Notes: a model not told the origin generated them from the sequence alone. A stretch of 64,000 nucleotides of DNA from an uncultured Siphonobacter sp. (GCA_913774715.1 CAJYHS010000099.1:48892-112891); one strand, 5' to 3'. Numbered from the stretch's first letter, positions 52,901 to 62,205 are shown. Numbers and translations are program-made.

Positions 52901-53953
52901 TTATAAGCCTAATACTTTTTTATTGAAAGCTTCATCGGCACCCGTTCCGGCAAAATCGTCGAAAGCCCGTTCAGTTACCCGAATCATGTGATCGGTAATA
53001 AACTGAGCTCCTTCAGCGGCACCCTGTTCGGGGTGTTTGATGGCACACTCCCACTCCAGCACTGCCCAGCCGTCGTAATCATACTGAGCCATTTTACTGA
53101 AGATAGAACTGAAATCTACCTGGCCATCACCTAAAGAGCGGAAACGACCAGCCCGCTCTACCCAGCCCTGATAACCGCCGTACACACCTTGTTTACCGGA
53201 AGGATTGAATTCAGCGTCTTTTACGTGGAACGCATAAATGCGGTCGTGATAGAAGTCGATGAACTGCAGGTAATCCAGTTGTTGTAGCAGGAAGTGACTG
53301 GGATCATAATTAATGCCGGCCCTTGGGTGATTATTAACTTTTTCGAGGAACATTTCGAAAGTGATCCCATCATGTAAATCCTCGCCGGGGTGTAACTCAA
53401 AGCCTACGTTCACGCCAGCCTCGTCAAACGCATTCAGGATCGGAGTCCAGCGTTTCGCTAATTCCGTGAACGCCATGTCTACCAGTCCGGCCGGACGCTG
53501 AGGCCAGGGATAAACGAAAGGCCATAACAAAGCACCTGAAAACGTTACGTGTGACGTAAGACCTAGATTCTGACTGGCTTTAGCCGACCAGATCAACTGT
53601 TCCGTTGCCCAGGCCTGCTGTGCCGCTGGATCGTTCGCCACTTCCTTCGGCCCAAAGCCAGAGAACATGGTTGAATAAGCCGGATGAACGGCTACTAACT
53701 GACCCTGCAAGTGCGTAGAGAGTTCGGTTACTTCCAGACCAATCTCAGCCAATTTTCCCTTGTACTCGTCGCAATAGGTTTTTGACTCAGCGGCAGTTTT
53801 CAAATCAATCATCCGGGGATCGCCTGAAGGAACCTGAATTCCTTTGTATCCCAGATTTGCCATGTATTTGGCAATACTATCGATTGAATTAAACGGCTCT
53901 GCATCGCTAATGAACTGAGCCAGGAATATTCCGGGACCTTTTAAACTTTTCAT
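52901..53953 (-). CDS. TIM-barrel sugar isomerase/epimerase family protein
   Basis: The 350-residue cytoplasmic protein belongs to the xylose-isomerase-like AP-endonuclease-2 fold. Metal ligands are suggested by GFELHPGEDLHDG, INYDPSHFLLQ, AFHVKDAEF and AVLEWECAIK. Such proteins isomerise or epimerise sugars, including 3-keto sugars. It starts 14 bp after the toxin-like gene, so it may be transcribed with that pair. Confidence 0.87.
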   Translation of the reverse strand: MKSLKGPGIFLAQFISDAEPFNSIDSIAKYMANLGYKGIQVPSGDPRMIDLKTAAESKTYCDEYKGKLAEIGLEVTELSTHLQGQLVAVHPAYSTMFSGFGPKEVANDPAAQQAWATEQLIWSAKASQNLGLTSHVTFSGALLWPFVYPWPQRPAGLVDMAFTELAKRWTPILNAFDEAGVNVGFELHPGEDLHDGITFEMFLEKVNNHPRAGINYDPSHFLLQQLDYLQFIDFYHDRIYAFHVKDAEFNPSGKQGVYGGYQGWVERAGRFRSLGDGQVDFSSIFSKMAQYDYDGWAVLEWECAIKHPEQGAAEGAQFITDHMIRVTERAFDDFAGTGADEAFNKKVLGL

Positions 53954-53967
53954 GGTTTAAAGATTAG

Positions 53968-54315
53968 TTAAAGAATAATGGTAAGAGGAAAAATTTCAAG
54001 TAACCCTATTTCCAGTTCTTTTGGAATAAAATATTGAATTCTATCTTTTTGCTGAATTAAAATACGAACAATTTCATCGGTTTGACTATTTCCAATCTTT
54101 AGCCACACTACTTTCGGTGGAGCACCCCAGACCAAATGAAATTTTTCAAAATCATCATCTTTGGTTACAATGGTGTAGTCGAATTCTTTAGCGTACTCCC
54201 ATATAACCCGATCCGCAGCATCCCGCAATCCAACTTCACGGACATGCGTAGCTTCGGCAAAATCAGCACTGATTTTGGAAATGATCCGGTGAGAAATATT
54301 CTGATCGAATAGCAA
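53968..54315 (-). CDS. DUF5615 PIN-like toxin candidate
   Basis: A TTG start at 54313-54315 gives a 115-residue protein beginning MLFDQNISHRI, the expected first strand of the DUF5615 (Mut7-C-like, PIN-related) family. It continues with acidic motifs HVREVGLRDAADRVIWEYA and IVTKDDDFEKF. An earlier in-frame ATG would put unrelated residues first. It overlaps the upstream DUF433 gene by 53 bp. Such pairs behave as VapBC-like toxin-antitoxin modules; nuclease activity is inferred. Confidence 0.75.
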   Translation of the reverse strand: MLFDQNISHRIISKISADFAEATHVREVGLRDAADRVIWEYAKEFDYTIVTKDDDFEKFHLVWGAPPKVVWLKIGNSQTDEIVRILIQQKDRIQYFIPKELEIGLLEIFPLTIIL

Positions 54316-54532
54316 TTCGATGGCTGTGCTGCTCTTTTGCTGCTGCAAACGCCAGCACAGCCAGAATATCATCCTGGGTAAGATCTGGATAATCATTCAG
54401 AATTTCTTCAAAAGTCATTCCGACAGCTAACCAGCTCAATACGTCACCTACAGTAATACGCATGCCACGAATACAGGTCTTTCCACGCCGTATTCCTGGT
54501 TCTATGGTTATTATAGATCGGTAGTCTATCAT
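54263..54532 (-). CDS. DUF433 antitoxin-like protein
   Basis: The 89-residue protein has the DUF433 helix-turn-helix-like domain: ITIEPGIRRGKTCIRGMRITVGDVLSWLA in two parts, then MTFEEILNDYPDLTQDDILAVLAFAA. DUF433 proteins commonly pair with DUF5615 toxins and probably repress their own operon. Its last 18 codons overlap the toxin gene in another frame. It begins just after a terminator of the preceding Gfo/Idh gene. Confidence 0.85.
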   Translation of the reverse strand: MIDYRSIITIEPGIRRGKTCIRGMRITVGDVLSWLAVGMTFEEILNDYPDLTQDDILAVLAFAAAKEQHSHRIAIRSEYFSPDHFQNQC

Positions 54533-54543
54533 TTTATTTCAGC

Positions 54544-54580
54544 TAAAAAGGATAGCGATGTTTTACAAAGCTATCCTTTC
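54544..54580 (-). terminator. Terminator after the first Gfo/Idh gene
   Basis: A 10-bp stem AAAGGATAGC / GCTATCCTTT is followed by a T-run on the reverse strand, 13 bp beyond the stop at 54593 and just before the DUF433 start. Confidence 0.78.
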
Positions 54581-54592
54581 AATCATTCAAAA

Positions 54593-55738
54593 TTATACCT
54601 GCACCCAAGCTTGTTTCTGATTTGATTCGAGGATTTTCTCGCAAATCAGTAACTCACGGTAGCCGTCGGCAAACGTTGGGAACGTTGGATTTTCGGGCAT
54701 TTTACCCGCTTCCACTGCGGCGTACACTTCTTTGAACATTTGTTTGGAAGTATCGGCAAAACCTTCGTTATGACCGCCGGGGAAGGTAATGATGGAACGA
54801 ACTTCGGGGTGAACCAGTGAAGGATCCCGCATCAGTACCTGGTTGTTACCATCCCGCTTACCAATCCATAACTCGTTAGGTGCTTCTGAATTCCAGGCAA
54901 ACGTTTGTTTTGAACCAGCGATTTCCAGTTTCAACTGATTTTTGCGACCAGCCGATACCTGAGATACCGTAATTACGCCACGATTTCCGTTGTTGAAACG
55001 CAACAGAACGTTCGCGTGATCTTCCGTCGTGATGTCGATATCCGCGTAATCTTCGGGCTGAAGCATTTTACCTGAATAGGTTTCAACGGGCTTCAGAGGC
55101 TTCTTACGCGTTTTGTGGATGATATTAAAGTCAGCGAAGACTTCTACCGTTTTTAGTCCGGTGATGTACTCGATGATGTCCATCAGGTGAGAACCGATGT
55201 CGGCGATAGCCCGGCTGTTTCCTGACTTATCGGGTTCCAGACGCCAGCTGTAATCTGTTTCGTAGAACAGCCAGTCTTGCAGATAAGAACCCATGATGGA
55301 ATAGACTTCACCCAGTTCACCTTTTTCCTGCATGGCTTTCATCTGGCGAGCCAAGGGGTAATAACGAAGATTGAAGTGAACGGCGTTTACCAGACCCGTC
55401 TGAGCGGCTAGTTCTACTAGTTCTTCTGCTTCGTGCAGATCTTTCGCCAGCGGTTTCTCACAAACGACGTGCTTACCCGCTAACAATGCAGCTTTCGACT
55501 GCGAGTAGTGCAGGAAGTTGGGCGTACAGATGTGAACGACCTGAATGTCCTCCTGTTGTAATAATTCATCAAAGGTGTACGAACGGGCAATACCTAACTG
55601 AGCGGCTTTGGCGGCAGCTAATTCAGACGTTACTTCGCAGAGAGCGGCTACTTCCACGTTAGGTAATCGGCGTAACGCTTCGATGTGAGCGGGGCCGATG
55701 AAACCAGTTCCAACAACGCCTACTTTAATTTTTGTCAT
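54593..55738 (-). CDS. Gfo/Idh/MocA-family oxidoreductase
   Basis: The 381-residue NAD(P)-dependent enzyme has an N-terminal Rossmann fold (VGVVGTGFIGPAHIEAL), the EKPLAKDL lysine motif (about 96-103) and the substrate-domain DIGSHLMDIIEYITG with the catalytic-region histidine. It oxidises or reduces a sugar or inositol-like substrate; the substrate cannot be told. A second homologue lies 0.65 kb upstream on the same strand. Its C-terminal EGFADTSKQMFKEVY is typical of the family. Confidence 0.93.
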   Translation of the reverse strand: MTKIKVGVVGTGFIGPAHIEALRRLPNVEVAALCEVTSELAAAKAAQLGIARSYTFDELLQQEDIQVVHICTPNFLHYSQSKAALLAGKHVVCEKPLAKDLHEAEELVELAAQTGLVNAVHFNLRYYPLARQMKAMQEKGELGEVYSIMGSYLQDWLFYETDYSWRLEPDKSGNSRAIADIGSHLMDIIEYITGLKTVEVFADFNIIHKTRKKPLKPVETYSGKMLQPEDYADIDITTEDHANVLLRFNNGNRGVITVSQVSAGRKNQLKLEIAGSKQTFAWNSEAPNELWIGKRDGNNQVLMRDPSLVHPEVRSIITFPGGHNEGFADTSKQMFKEVYAAVEAGKMPENPTFPTFADGYRELLICEKILESNQKQAWVQV

Positions 55739-55821
55739 CAGTGAAATGAGATATTGAGAAGGTTTAAGAATGCTTGATTAAGAGTTGGAGTGTTTAATAG
55801 TTTGATAAAGTTTGAAGTAGT

Positions 55822-56287
55822 TTACTCTTCAGCAAAAAACTGGTTACCCATACTAAAAGGCTGGTCATTTCCATAATAAACGCTTTCTTCCTGAACCTTA
55901 TATCGAATCCCCTTTATTTCGGATTTCTTTAAATGTTCAATGAACGAATAAAGCATTTTTGCCAGATTCAGACATTTAGTATGGGCGGATTCAAACTCTT
56001 TAGTCGTTTTATATTTTGCATCTAATGCCCGATAGAGTTGCGAACGGGTTTCGCCAACAGAACCTTTCGCAATCGTTAGAAACTGAATAAATTCTTTTCG
56101 ACTCCCTCGTTCATAGCCTTCCGCAATATTATCCATTCCAGAACCAGCGGAAGCACGTATCTGATTTTTTATTTAAAGAATAGTCATGATTAAATTCTAC
56201 ACGATTTGTATATAAATAAATTTCCTGACACAATTCGCGTGCTATTTTCCAGACCAGTAATTCTTCAAAACGATGGATAGTTGGCAT
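55822..56287 (-). pseudogene. Frameshifted four-helix-bundle (S23/IVP-like) protein
   Basis: The reverse strand encodes a 52-codon piece beginning MPTIHRFEELLVWKIAREL (56287 to 56129) and, in another frame, a 104-codon piece MDNIAEGYERGSRKEFIQFL (56136 to 55822). Together they match the four-helix-bundle family named from 23S rRNA intervening sequences: FEELLVWKIARELC, then QIRASAGSGMDNIAEGYERGS. The frame breaks at a run of six A (forward T6 at 56165-56170). Removing one A restores SLNKNQIRASAGSGMDN. It is either a broken gene, a phase-variable tract or a sequencing error. Confidence 0.82.
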
Positions 56288-56388
56288 CTAAGATTTGTTA
56301 ACCTACAAGATTAGTAAGGTTTGAAGAAGTTGGCAAACGTCTTCAAACCTTTTCTAACATTAATCAAACTTTATTTAACGCTACTAAC

Positions 56389-57543
56389 CTATTCAAACTT
56401 CGTCCAGACCGCTCCGTCATTGCTGGATTTGAGAGCGGTATCAATGAAAGCCATTCCGCGAATGCCCTCTTTAATGCCTGGGAAATCATAATCGGGATCA
56501 GGCTCCTGCCCCGCTTCTTTAGCCCGAACGGCAAACGCAAAGTTCCGGTACAGACTGGCGAAAGTTTCCACGTAACCTTCGGGGTGGCCCGCTGGCTGAC
56601 GGGTGTGCACTTGTGCCGCCCGTGACTCGGCATTTACGCCCGTACGAATGATTTTCGATCCTTTCTCTTGGTTGGTCCAAACCAGCGTATTAGGCTCCAT
56701 TTGTCGCCATTTCAATCCGCCAAGTTCTCCGTACACCCGGATGTTGAGGTCATTTTCTTCGCCGTTACAGATCTGGCTGTTATGCAGAATTCCCTTCGCT
56801 CCGTTTTCGAAATGCAGTAACATATTCGCATCATCGTCCAGGCGACGGCCTTCTACAAAAATGGTGAGGTCCGCGAGCAACTCCGTAATTTTCAAACCCG
56901 TGATATACTCAGCCAGATTTTCAGCGTGAGTTCCAATGTCTCCTACTCCTCCGGCGGCTCCGCTCTTAGCGGGATCGGTCCGCCAGCCAGCCTGCTTGTT
57001 AGTGCCTGAACTTTCCACATCCTTATACAGCCAGCCCTGCGGATATTCAACGATGACCTTACGGATTTCTCCAATTGCTCCAGATTTGATCAGATGACGA
57101 GCTTCCTTCACCATGGGGTAAGCCGTGTAATTATGCGTCAGACAGAACACCAGATTCGTTTTTTCCCAAATAGCTCTCAGTTCTTCCGCCTCGGTCCGAT
57201 TTAACGTAATGGGTTTATCCAGAACGACGTGAAATCCATTTTCGAGGGCCATTTTGGCGGGAGGAAAATGAACGTGATTCGGCGTAACAATCGAAACAAA
57301 ATCCATCCGCTCACCTTCAGGAAGTTCTTTTTCTCGAAGAATCATTTCTTCAAAACTTCCGTACACCCGGTCTTCAGGTAAGTAAAGGGCTTCACCCGTT
57401 GCTTTTGATTTTTCAGGGTTTGAACTGAAGGCTCCGCATACCAGCTCAATTTCGCCATCTAAAGCGGCTCCCCGACGGTGAACGGAGCCAATGAAAGCGT
57501 CCAGGCTTCCACCGATCATACCCATTCTGAGTTTTCTAGCCAT
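56389..57543 (-). CDS. Gfo/Idh/MocA-family oxidoreductase
   Basis: The 384-residue protein has an N-terminal Rossmann motif [20 protein letters not shown], the [14 protein letters not shown] lysine motif and [20 protein letters not shown] with the conserved Asp/His of the active site. The N-terminal glycine pattern (GGSLDAF) is of the subgroup seen in sugar dehydrogenases of Bacteroidota. It starts the reverse-strand run 57543 to 52901. The substrate is unknown, probably a 3-position hydroxyl of a sugar. Confidence 0.92.
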   Translation of the reverse strand: MARKLRMGMIGGSLDAFIGSVHRRGAALDGEIELVCGAFSSNPEKSKATGEALYLPEDRVYGSFEEMILREKELPEGERMDFVSIVTPNHVHFPPAKMALENGFHVVLDKPITLNRTEAEELRAIWEKTNLVFCLTHNYTAYPMVKEARHLIKSGAIGEIRKVIVEYPQGWLYKDVESSGTNKQAGWRTDPAKSGAAGGVGDIGTHAENLAEYITGLKITELLADLTIFVEGRRLDDDANMLLHFENGAKGILHNSQICNGEENDLNIRVYGELGGLKWRQMEPNTLVWTNQEKGSKIIRTGVNAESRAAQVHTRQPAGHPEGYVETFASLYRNFAFAVRAKEAGQEPDPDYDFPGIKEGIRGMAFIDTALKSSNDGAVWTKFE

Positions 57544-57943
57544 GATTAGAGGTGTTTTTAAGACGTAATATAATGTTTAATGGAAAGATGAGACTGGAGT
57601 GATGATGCCTTCCCTACACCCGCTCTTCTGTATGACCTGATTTATCTGTAAATGTTCAGAAAATCACGTATTTAAGCAAAATACACCCCATATCCCGCCT
57701 AAATTAAGGCTGCCAAAGTTTGACAACAATTTGCAGATTTCAAATGAAGAATCGACATAAGCCGGAGAAACTGATATTTATTTTAAGGGTATCTGCTGTT
57801 TTTTGCTTCAAGAATTAACCCCATAAATTCTAGCTAAAATGCATATCTTTTCGTTTTTTAGCCGAAATATTCGTTAACTCTACGAGCGTTCTTTACGCTA
57901 AAGACATCATTATAACCACCATAAACCCTATTTCTAAACCTCA
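57544..57943. other. Divergent gap between the Gfo/Idh and MFS genes
   Basis: Four hundred bases without a credible gene. No exact TAnnTTTG box was found at a convincing distance from either start, and no strong hairpin was noticed. Confidence 0.5.
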
Positions 57944-59203
57944 ATGGCTATGACCCAATCCATTAACCGGAGCCGCCTATTAGTTGCAAGCTGTTTTGGG
58001 ATTATTACCACCGCCATGATTTTCGCCATTCGGGCGGGTGTCCTTACCCAGTTAGGTACTGAATTCAACCTTACTTCCAAAGAGCTGGGTTACGTTAACC
58101 AAATGGCATTCCTGGGTTTCCCCATCGCCATGATTTTTGGTGGCCCATTATATAACATCATTGGTCCCCGTAAAATCATTTGGGTAGCATTCGTCACTCA
58201 CCTCATTGGTATTGTCTCCACCATTTTTGCAGACGGTTTCTGGACTTTATTAATTTCTACCTTTTTCGTTGGTCTGGGTAACGGTACCGTAGAAGCGGCC
58301 TGTAACCCACTGGTGGCCGACATGTATGAAGGAAAACTGAAAACGCAGATGTTGAACCGCCTCCACATGTGGTTCCCCGGCGGTATTGTGATTGGTAGTC
58401 TGGTTTCAAAATTCATGACGGAAGGAGGCCTGGGCTGGCAGTTACAGATGGGTATCATTATGATTCCGCTTGCCATTTACATTGCCATGTTTGCGGGCCA
58501 GGCTTTCCCTGAAACGAAGGCGGAAGAAGGCGTATCTAACGTTACGAATATCAAGGCAATGTTAAGCCCGTTATATATTTTCATGCTGCTTTGCATGGCC
58601 CTTACTTCCATTTCTGAGTTTGGAACTACGCAGTGGGTTGAACCTATTCTGGGCAAAGCGGGAGCTAGTCCATTGTTGATTCTGGCCTTAGTAACCGGAT
58701 TAATGGCCGTTGGACGTTACTTCGCTGGTCCGCTGGTCCACAACCTGAACCCTACCGGCGTTCTGTGGACTTCTGCCCTGATCACGACCATTGGTATTGT
58801 CTTAATGAGCCAGTCTACTGGAGCTATGGTATACGTTTCAGCCGTTATTTTCGCCATCGGCGTATGTTACTTCTGGCCTACCATGATTGGTTTCGTTGCT
58901 GAATACATTCCCAAATCGGGAGCCTTCGGTCTTTCCATCATGGGTGGTATGGGTATGTTCTCCACTTCGATTTTCCAGCCCATTATTGGTGGATGGATCG
59001 ATGACGAACAACGTAACGCTGCTGCTCGCGGTCTCTCTGGTGATGCCATGGAACTGGCTGCCGGACAGGAAGTTTTGGATAATATGGCCATCTTCCCCGC
59101 TATCCTGATCATCGCTTTTGGCGTGCTGTGGTTTATGATGCGGAACAAAAAGCCTGATCACCACCAGGATGAAACTCTCGTTGCGGAACAGCCTCAACTT
59201 TAA
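57944..59203 (+). CDS. MFS transporter, sugar type
   Basis: The 419-residue protein has twelve hydrophobic segments. MFS landmarks are FAIRAGVLTQLGTEFNLT, the loop-2 region GGPLYNIIGPRKIIW, and a central break at about 190-210. GLGNGTVEAACNPLVADMY resembles the helix-5 region of the sugar-proton symporters found beside Gfo/Idh genes. It would bring in the sugar handled by the neighbours. An alternative start two codons downstream (57950) is possible. Confidence 0.85.
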   Translation: MAMTQSINRSRLLVASCFGIITTAMIFAIRAGVLTQLGTEFNLTSKELGYVNQMAFLGFPIAMIFGGPLYNIIGPRKIIWVAFVTHLIGIVSTIFADGFWTLLISTFFVGLGNGTVEAACNPLVADMYEGKLKTQMLNRLHMWFPGGIVIGSLVSKFMTEGGLGWQLQMGIIMIPLAIYIAMFAGQAFPETKAEEGVSNVTNIKAMLSPLYIFMLLCMALTSISEFGTTQWVEPILGKAGASPLLILALVTGLMAVGRYFAGPLVHNLNPTGVLWTSALITTIGIVLMSQSTGAMVYVSAVIFAIGVCYFWPTMIGFVAEYIPKSGAFGLSIMGGMGMFSTSIFQPIIGGWIDDEQRNAAARGLSGDAMELAAGQEVLDNMAIFPAILIIAFGVLWFMMRNKKPDHHQDETLVAEQPQL

Positions 59204-59229
59204 TTTTTAACGGATTTGTAGTATTTGTA

Positions 59230-59268
59230 GAAAGGCTGGTGAAGGAAACTTTTCCAGCCTTTCTTTTT
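59230..59268 (+). terminator. Terminator after the MFS gene
   Basis: A 10-bp stem GAAAGGCTGG / CCAGCCTTTC with a 14-base loop is followed by TTTTT. It lies 26 bp after the stop and 24 bp before the next start. Confidence 0.82.
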
Positions 59269-59292
59269 CAACCCTAATTCATTCGTATACTC

Positions 59293-60126
59293 ATGAAAAA
59301 CCTCTTAGCCGCGAGCTGCTTATTACTTGCGTTGTCCAGCTCTGCTCAAACACGACTCGAAAAGCTTTGGGAAACAGAAAGTGATCAGCTTCGCACGCCT
59401 GAATCCGTTCTGGTTGACTCAAAAACCAATTCCATTTACGTGAGTAACATTGATGGTAAACCCTGGGAAGCCGACGGAAAAGGATTTATTTCAACCCTGG
59501 CAGCCAACGGAGTCGTACAAACGCTGAAATGGGCCGATGGCCTGAATGCTCCCAAAGGCATGGGCATTTCCAAGGGTAAACTATACGTAGCTGATATTAC
59601 CGAAGTGGCCGTAATTGACGTAAGAACGGGTCAAATCAAAGATAAAATTGCTCCCACCGGAGCCGTAAATCTCAATGATATTGACGTATCTCCTACGGGC
59701 GAAGTATACGTAACGGATTCTGGTTCGGATCGGGTGTATGTGATTAAGGGGAAAACGGCTTCCGTATTCCTGGAAAGTCCCGAACTTAAACGTCCAAATG
59801 GTGTCAGGTTTGTTGGAAATAAAATGTACATTATTTCTTCGGGCGGTGGCGATTTCTTTGAAGTGAATCCCGATAAAACTCTGAAAAAACTGGCGGAAGG
59901 AATGCCTTCCGGTGACGGCATCGAACCAGATGGCAAAAACTTCCTACTTTCCCGCTGGGAAGGCGTTTTGCATTACTGGCACGCCGCCGATGGAAAACTG
60001 GAACAGCTACTAGATACCCGTCCCGATCAAAAGAACTGTGCGGACATAGGCTTTGATAAAAGTAAGCGAGTGATTTATATTCCGACGTTCAATGGTAATA
60101 CCGTTGCCGCCTATCAAATCAAGTAA
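59293..60126 (+). CDS. Secreted SMP-30/gluconolactonase-like beta-propeller
   Basis: The 277-residue protein has a signal peptide (ending SSAQ at about 18) and a six-bladed propeller layout. ESVLVDSKTNSIYVSNIDG opens the domain; GLNAPKGMGISKGKLYVAD and DIDVSPTGEVYVTDSGSDRV are typical blade repeats; RPNGVRF follows. SMP-30 family members hydrolyse lactones, though many Bacteroidota secreted versions are uncharacterised. It has a terminator on each side. Confidence 0.8.
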   Translation: MKNLLAASCLLLALSSSAQTRLEKLWETESDQLRTPESVLVDSKTNSIYVSNIDGKPWEADGKGFISTLAANGVVQTLKWADGLNAPKGMGISKGKLYVADITEVAVIDVRTGQIKDKIAPTGAVNLNDIDVSPTGEVYVTDSGSDRVYVIKGKTASVFLESPELKRPNGVRFVGNKMYIISSGGGDFFEVNPDKTLKKLAEGMPSGDGIEPDGKNFLLSRWEGVLHYWHAADGKLEQLLDTRPDQKNCADIGFDKSKRVIYIPTFNGNTVAAYQIK

Positions 60127-60133
60127 TTTCTTC

Positions 60134-60170
60134 GGGAGAATCACCATTCAGGATGATTCTCCCTTTTTTT
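60134..60170 (+). terminator. Rho-independent terminator after the SMP-30-like gene
   Basis: A perfect 10-bp stem GGGAGAATCA / TGATTCTCCC with a ten-base loop is followed by seven T. Confidence 0.92.
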
Positions 60171-60261
60171 CAAAAAAAGGGCTTCAAGTATCCAATTTGT
60201 TAGACAAAACCTATAAATCGAATAAACTTTAAAAGAATATCATCTTTTTTCAGCCCAACAC

Positions 60262-60293
60262 TTGCGTTTGCGTTTAAAAAACCTCTATATTTG
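60262..60293 (+). promoter_or_regulatory. Promoter of the tRNA-Glu gene
   Basis: TTG at 60262-60264 and an exact TAnnTTTG box, TATATTTG, at 60286-60293 are 21 bases apart. The tRNA begins 50 bp downstream. Confidence 0.75.
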
Positions 60294-60343
60294 CACCACG
60301 TTAAACGAAACGACAACAAAATCGCCGCTTAACCACATAAAAT

Positions 60344-60415
60344 GGTCCGTTCGTCTAGGGGTTAGGACGTATCCCTTTCACGGATAAAACACGGGTTCGA
60401 TTCCCGTACGGACTA
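60344..60415 (+). tRNA. tRNA-Glu (anticodon TTC)
   Basis: The 72-base sequence folds as a standard cloverleaf. The 7-bp acceptor GGTCCGT pairs with ACGGACT (one G-T pair), the anticodon loop CTTTCAC carries TTC, and the T arm is ACGGG-TTCGATT-CCCGT. The CCA end is not encoded. It stands alone between its own promoter and terminator. Confidence 0.97.
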
Positions 60416-60420
60416 CAGGC

Positions 60421-60458
60421 AAGAGCTAAATAACTTCGGTTGTTTAGCTCTTTTTTCT
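60421..60458 (+). terminator. Terminator after tRNA-Glu
   Basis: A 14-bp stem (AAGAGCTAAATAAC with GTTGTTTAGCTCTT, one wobble) and a TTCG loop are followed by a T-run. Confidence 0.92.
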
Positions 60459-60504
60459 TTCCTACCTTACCCTTCCATTTCTTTTAGTTCGGAGTAACTC
60501 TGCT

Positions 60505-60610
60505 CTTTCGGATTTGCAATCCGAAAGCGATCGGTTGGAGATTTATAATCCCCACCTACGGATCACAGATTCGTAACGGACTGGTCCTGGATTGCATATT
60601 CAGAACAGCG
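60505..60610. repeat. Cluster of GGATTTGCAATCC-type palindromes
   Basis: A perfect 10-bp inverted repeat CTTTCGGATT / AATCCGAAAG around TGC (60505-60527) is followed by a looser GGAGATT/AATCCCC unit (about 60536-60553) and a copy at 60587-60610 that matches the element at 18677-18700 with five differences in 24. It lies between the tRNA terminator and the esterase gene. Confidence 0.6.
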
Positions 60611-60636
60611 TAGTTATTCATTATACCTCTACAACT

Positions 60637-62157
60637 ATGAAAAAGTTATTACTCATTGGGTTACTGCTCTTTATCGGTTTAAGTTCCTTCAAAGGCCCCG
60701 CTCCTATCAAGGTAGATGGAGGTCTGATTTCTGGAATTACTCATGAAAATATCCGCATCTACAAAGGTATTCCTTTCGCGGCTCCTCCCGTTGGTCAATT
60801 ACGCTGGAAAGCTCCGCAAGCCGTTAAGTCCTGGAAAGGCACCCGGAAATGTACGCAGTTTGGCCCAAGCCCCATGCAGGCTTCTCCGGCCCCGTTCAGT
60901 ATGTGGAGCGAGGAATTTCTGATTCCAAAACAACCTATCAGTGAAGACTGTCTATACCTCAATGTCTGGACAGGAGCCAAATCGGCTCAGGAAAAACGGC
61001 CGGTTCTGGTCTGGATTTACGGCGGCGGATTTATGAGTGGAGGCAGTGCCGTTCCCATTTACGATGGCGAATCAATGGCCAAGAAGGGCATCGTTTTCGT
61101 CAGCATCAACTATCGAGTAGGTAATTTTGGCTTTCTGGCTCATCCTCAGCTTACCCAGGAATCGGGTACAAACACTTCCGGTAATTACGGATTGATGGAT
61201 CAGATTGCAGCCCTTAAGTGGGTCCAGAAAAACATTCGAAACTTTGGGGGGGATCCCAACCAGGTTACTATTGCTGGACAATCAGCAGGTTCGATGAGTG
61301 TAAACTGCCTAGTTGCAAGTCCAAAGGCGAAAGGACTCTTCCAACAAGCCATCGCTGAAAGTGGAGCCAACTTTACTACTCCCAATGCCGGGTTAGCTCA
61401 GGCCGAGGAAGCAGGTATTAAATTCATGCATGCACTCGAAGCAGCATCGCTGGAGGACTTACGCAAAAAACCTGCCGAGGACATTCTGAAAACGGATTTA
61501 GGCACCCGAGGCCCCATCATAGACGGATATATCTTAACTGAACCGATTCATCAGTTATTCGCCACTCATCAACAGAATCCGGTTACTTTATTAACCGGAT
61601 GGAATGAAGATGAAGGCCTATTACGAGGCCCCTTGCTCAAGGCCGAAGATTACCAGCAACAGTTATATAAGCAATACGGTACTCAGGCTGCTGCTTTTCT
61701 CAGGCATTACCCCGCTACTAATGAAACGGAAACCATACAATCCCAATATGATTTGGGCCGTGATCTAATTTTTGGGGTACAAAATTATGCATGGGCGAAT
61801 GCCCAGAGTCAACAGAGCCAGCCGGTCTATGTGTATCGATTTACCAGAAAAGTACCCGGAACGGGCGAATACGCGAAGTACGGAGCCTTTCACACCGGTG
61901 AAGTCGCGTACGCCTATGATAACCTTGCCTTTCTCCATCGTCCGTGGCAATCCGCAGACCGCGAACTGTCCCGGATCATGTCTGCCTATTGGCTGAATTT
62001 TATTACGACGGGAAACCCCAACGGCAAAAACGTGCCTAACTGGCCCCTCTACACGACTCAGGACAAGAAAATTATTAATCTGGGTAATGAGGTAAAAGCG
62101 GAAGTGTTACCCGATGCGGAGCGGCTGGAGTTTTTGTTCGGGGCGATTAAGAAATAA
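60637..62157 (+). CDS. Secreted carboxylesterase, type B family
   Basis: The protein from the ATG at 60637 has 506 residues and a signal peptide ending near SSFKG. It has the alpha/beta-hydrolase fold with nucleophile Ser216 in AGQSAGSMSV, an oxyanion region YGGGFMSGG, and candidate acid and base residues in GWNEDEG and FHTGEVAYAY. Type B enzymes cleave carboxylic esters. The in-frame ATG at 60592 would begin inside a repeat and is rejected. It converges on the next gene. Confidence 0.9.
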   Translation: MKKLLLIGLLLFIGLSSFKGPAPIKVDGGLISGITHENIRIYKGIPFAAPPVGQLRWKAPQAVKSWKGTRKCTQFGPSPMQASPAPFSMWSEEFLIPKQPISEDCLYLNVWTGAKSAQEKRPVLVWIYGGGFMSGGSAVPIYDGESMAKKGIVFVSINYRVGNFGFLAHPQLTQESGTNTSGNYGLMDQIAALKWVQKNIRNFGGDPNQVTIAGQSAGSMSVNCLVASPKAKGLFQQAIAESGANFTTPNAGLAQAEEAGIKFMHALEAASLEDLRKKPAEDILKTDLGTRGPIIDGYILTEPIHQLFATHQQNPVTLLTGWNEDEGLLRGPLLKAEDYQQQLYKQYGTQAAAFLRHYPATNETETIQSQYDLGRDLIFGVQNYAWANAQSQQSQPVYVYRFTRKVPGTGEYAKYGAFHTGEVAYAYDNLAFLHRPWQSADRELSRIMSAYWLNFITTGNPNGKNVPNWPLYTTQDKKIINLGNEVKAEVLPDAERLEFLFGAIKK

Positions 62158-62162
62158 TCAGT

Positions 62163-62200
62163 CGTTACCCGTACGGGGAAGAACTCTCGTATGGGTAACG
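62163..62200. terminator. Hairpin between convergent genes
   Basis: A 13-bp stem CGTTACCCGTACG / CGTATGGGTAACG (one wobble) with a 12-base loop lies between the esterase and the reverse TIM-barrel gene. T-tracts are weak on both strands. Confidence 0.6.
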
Positions 62201-62205
62201 GCTCT

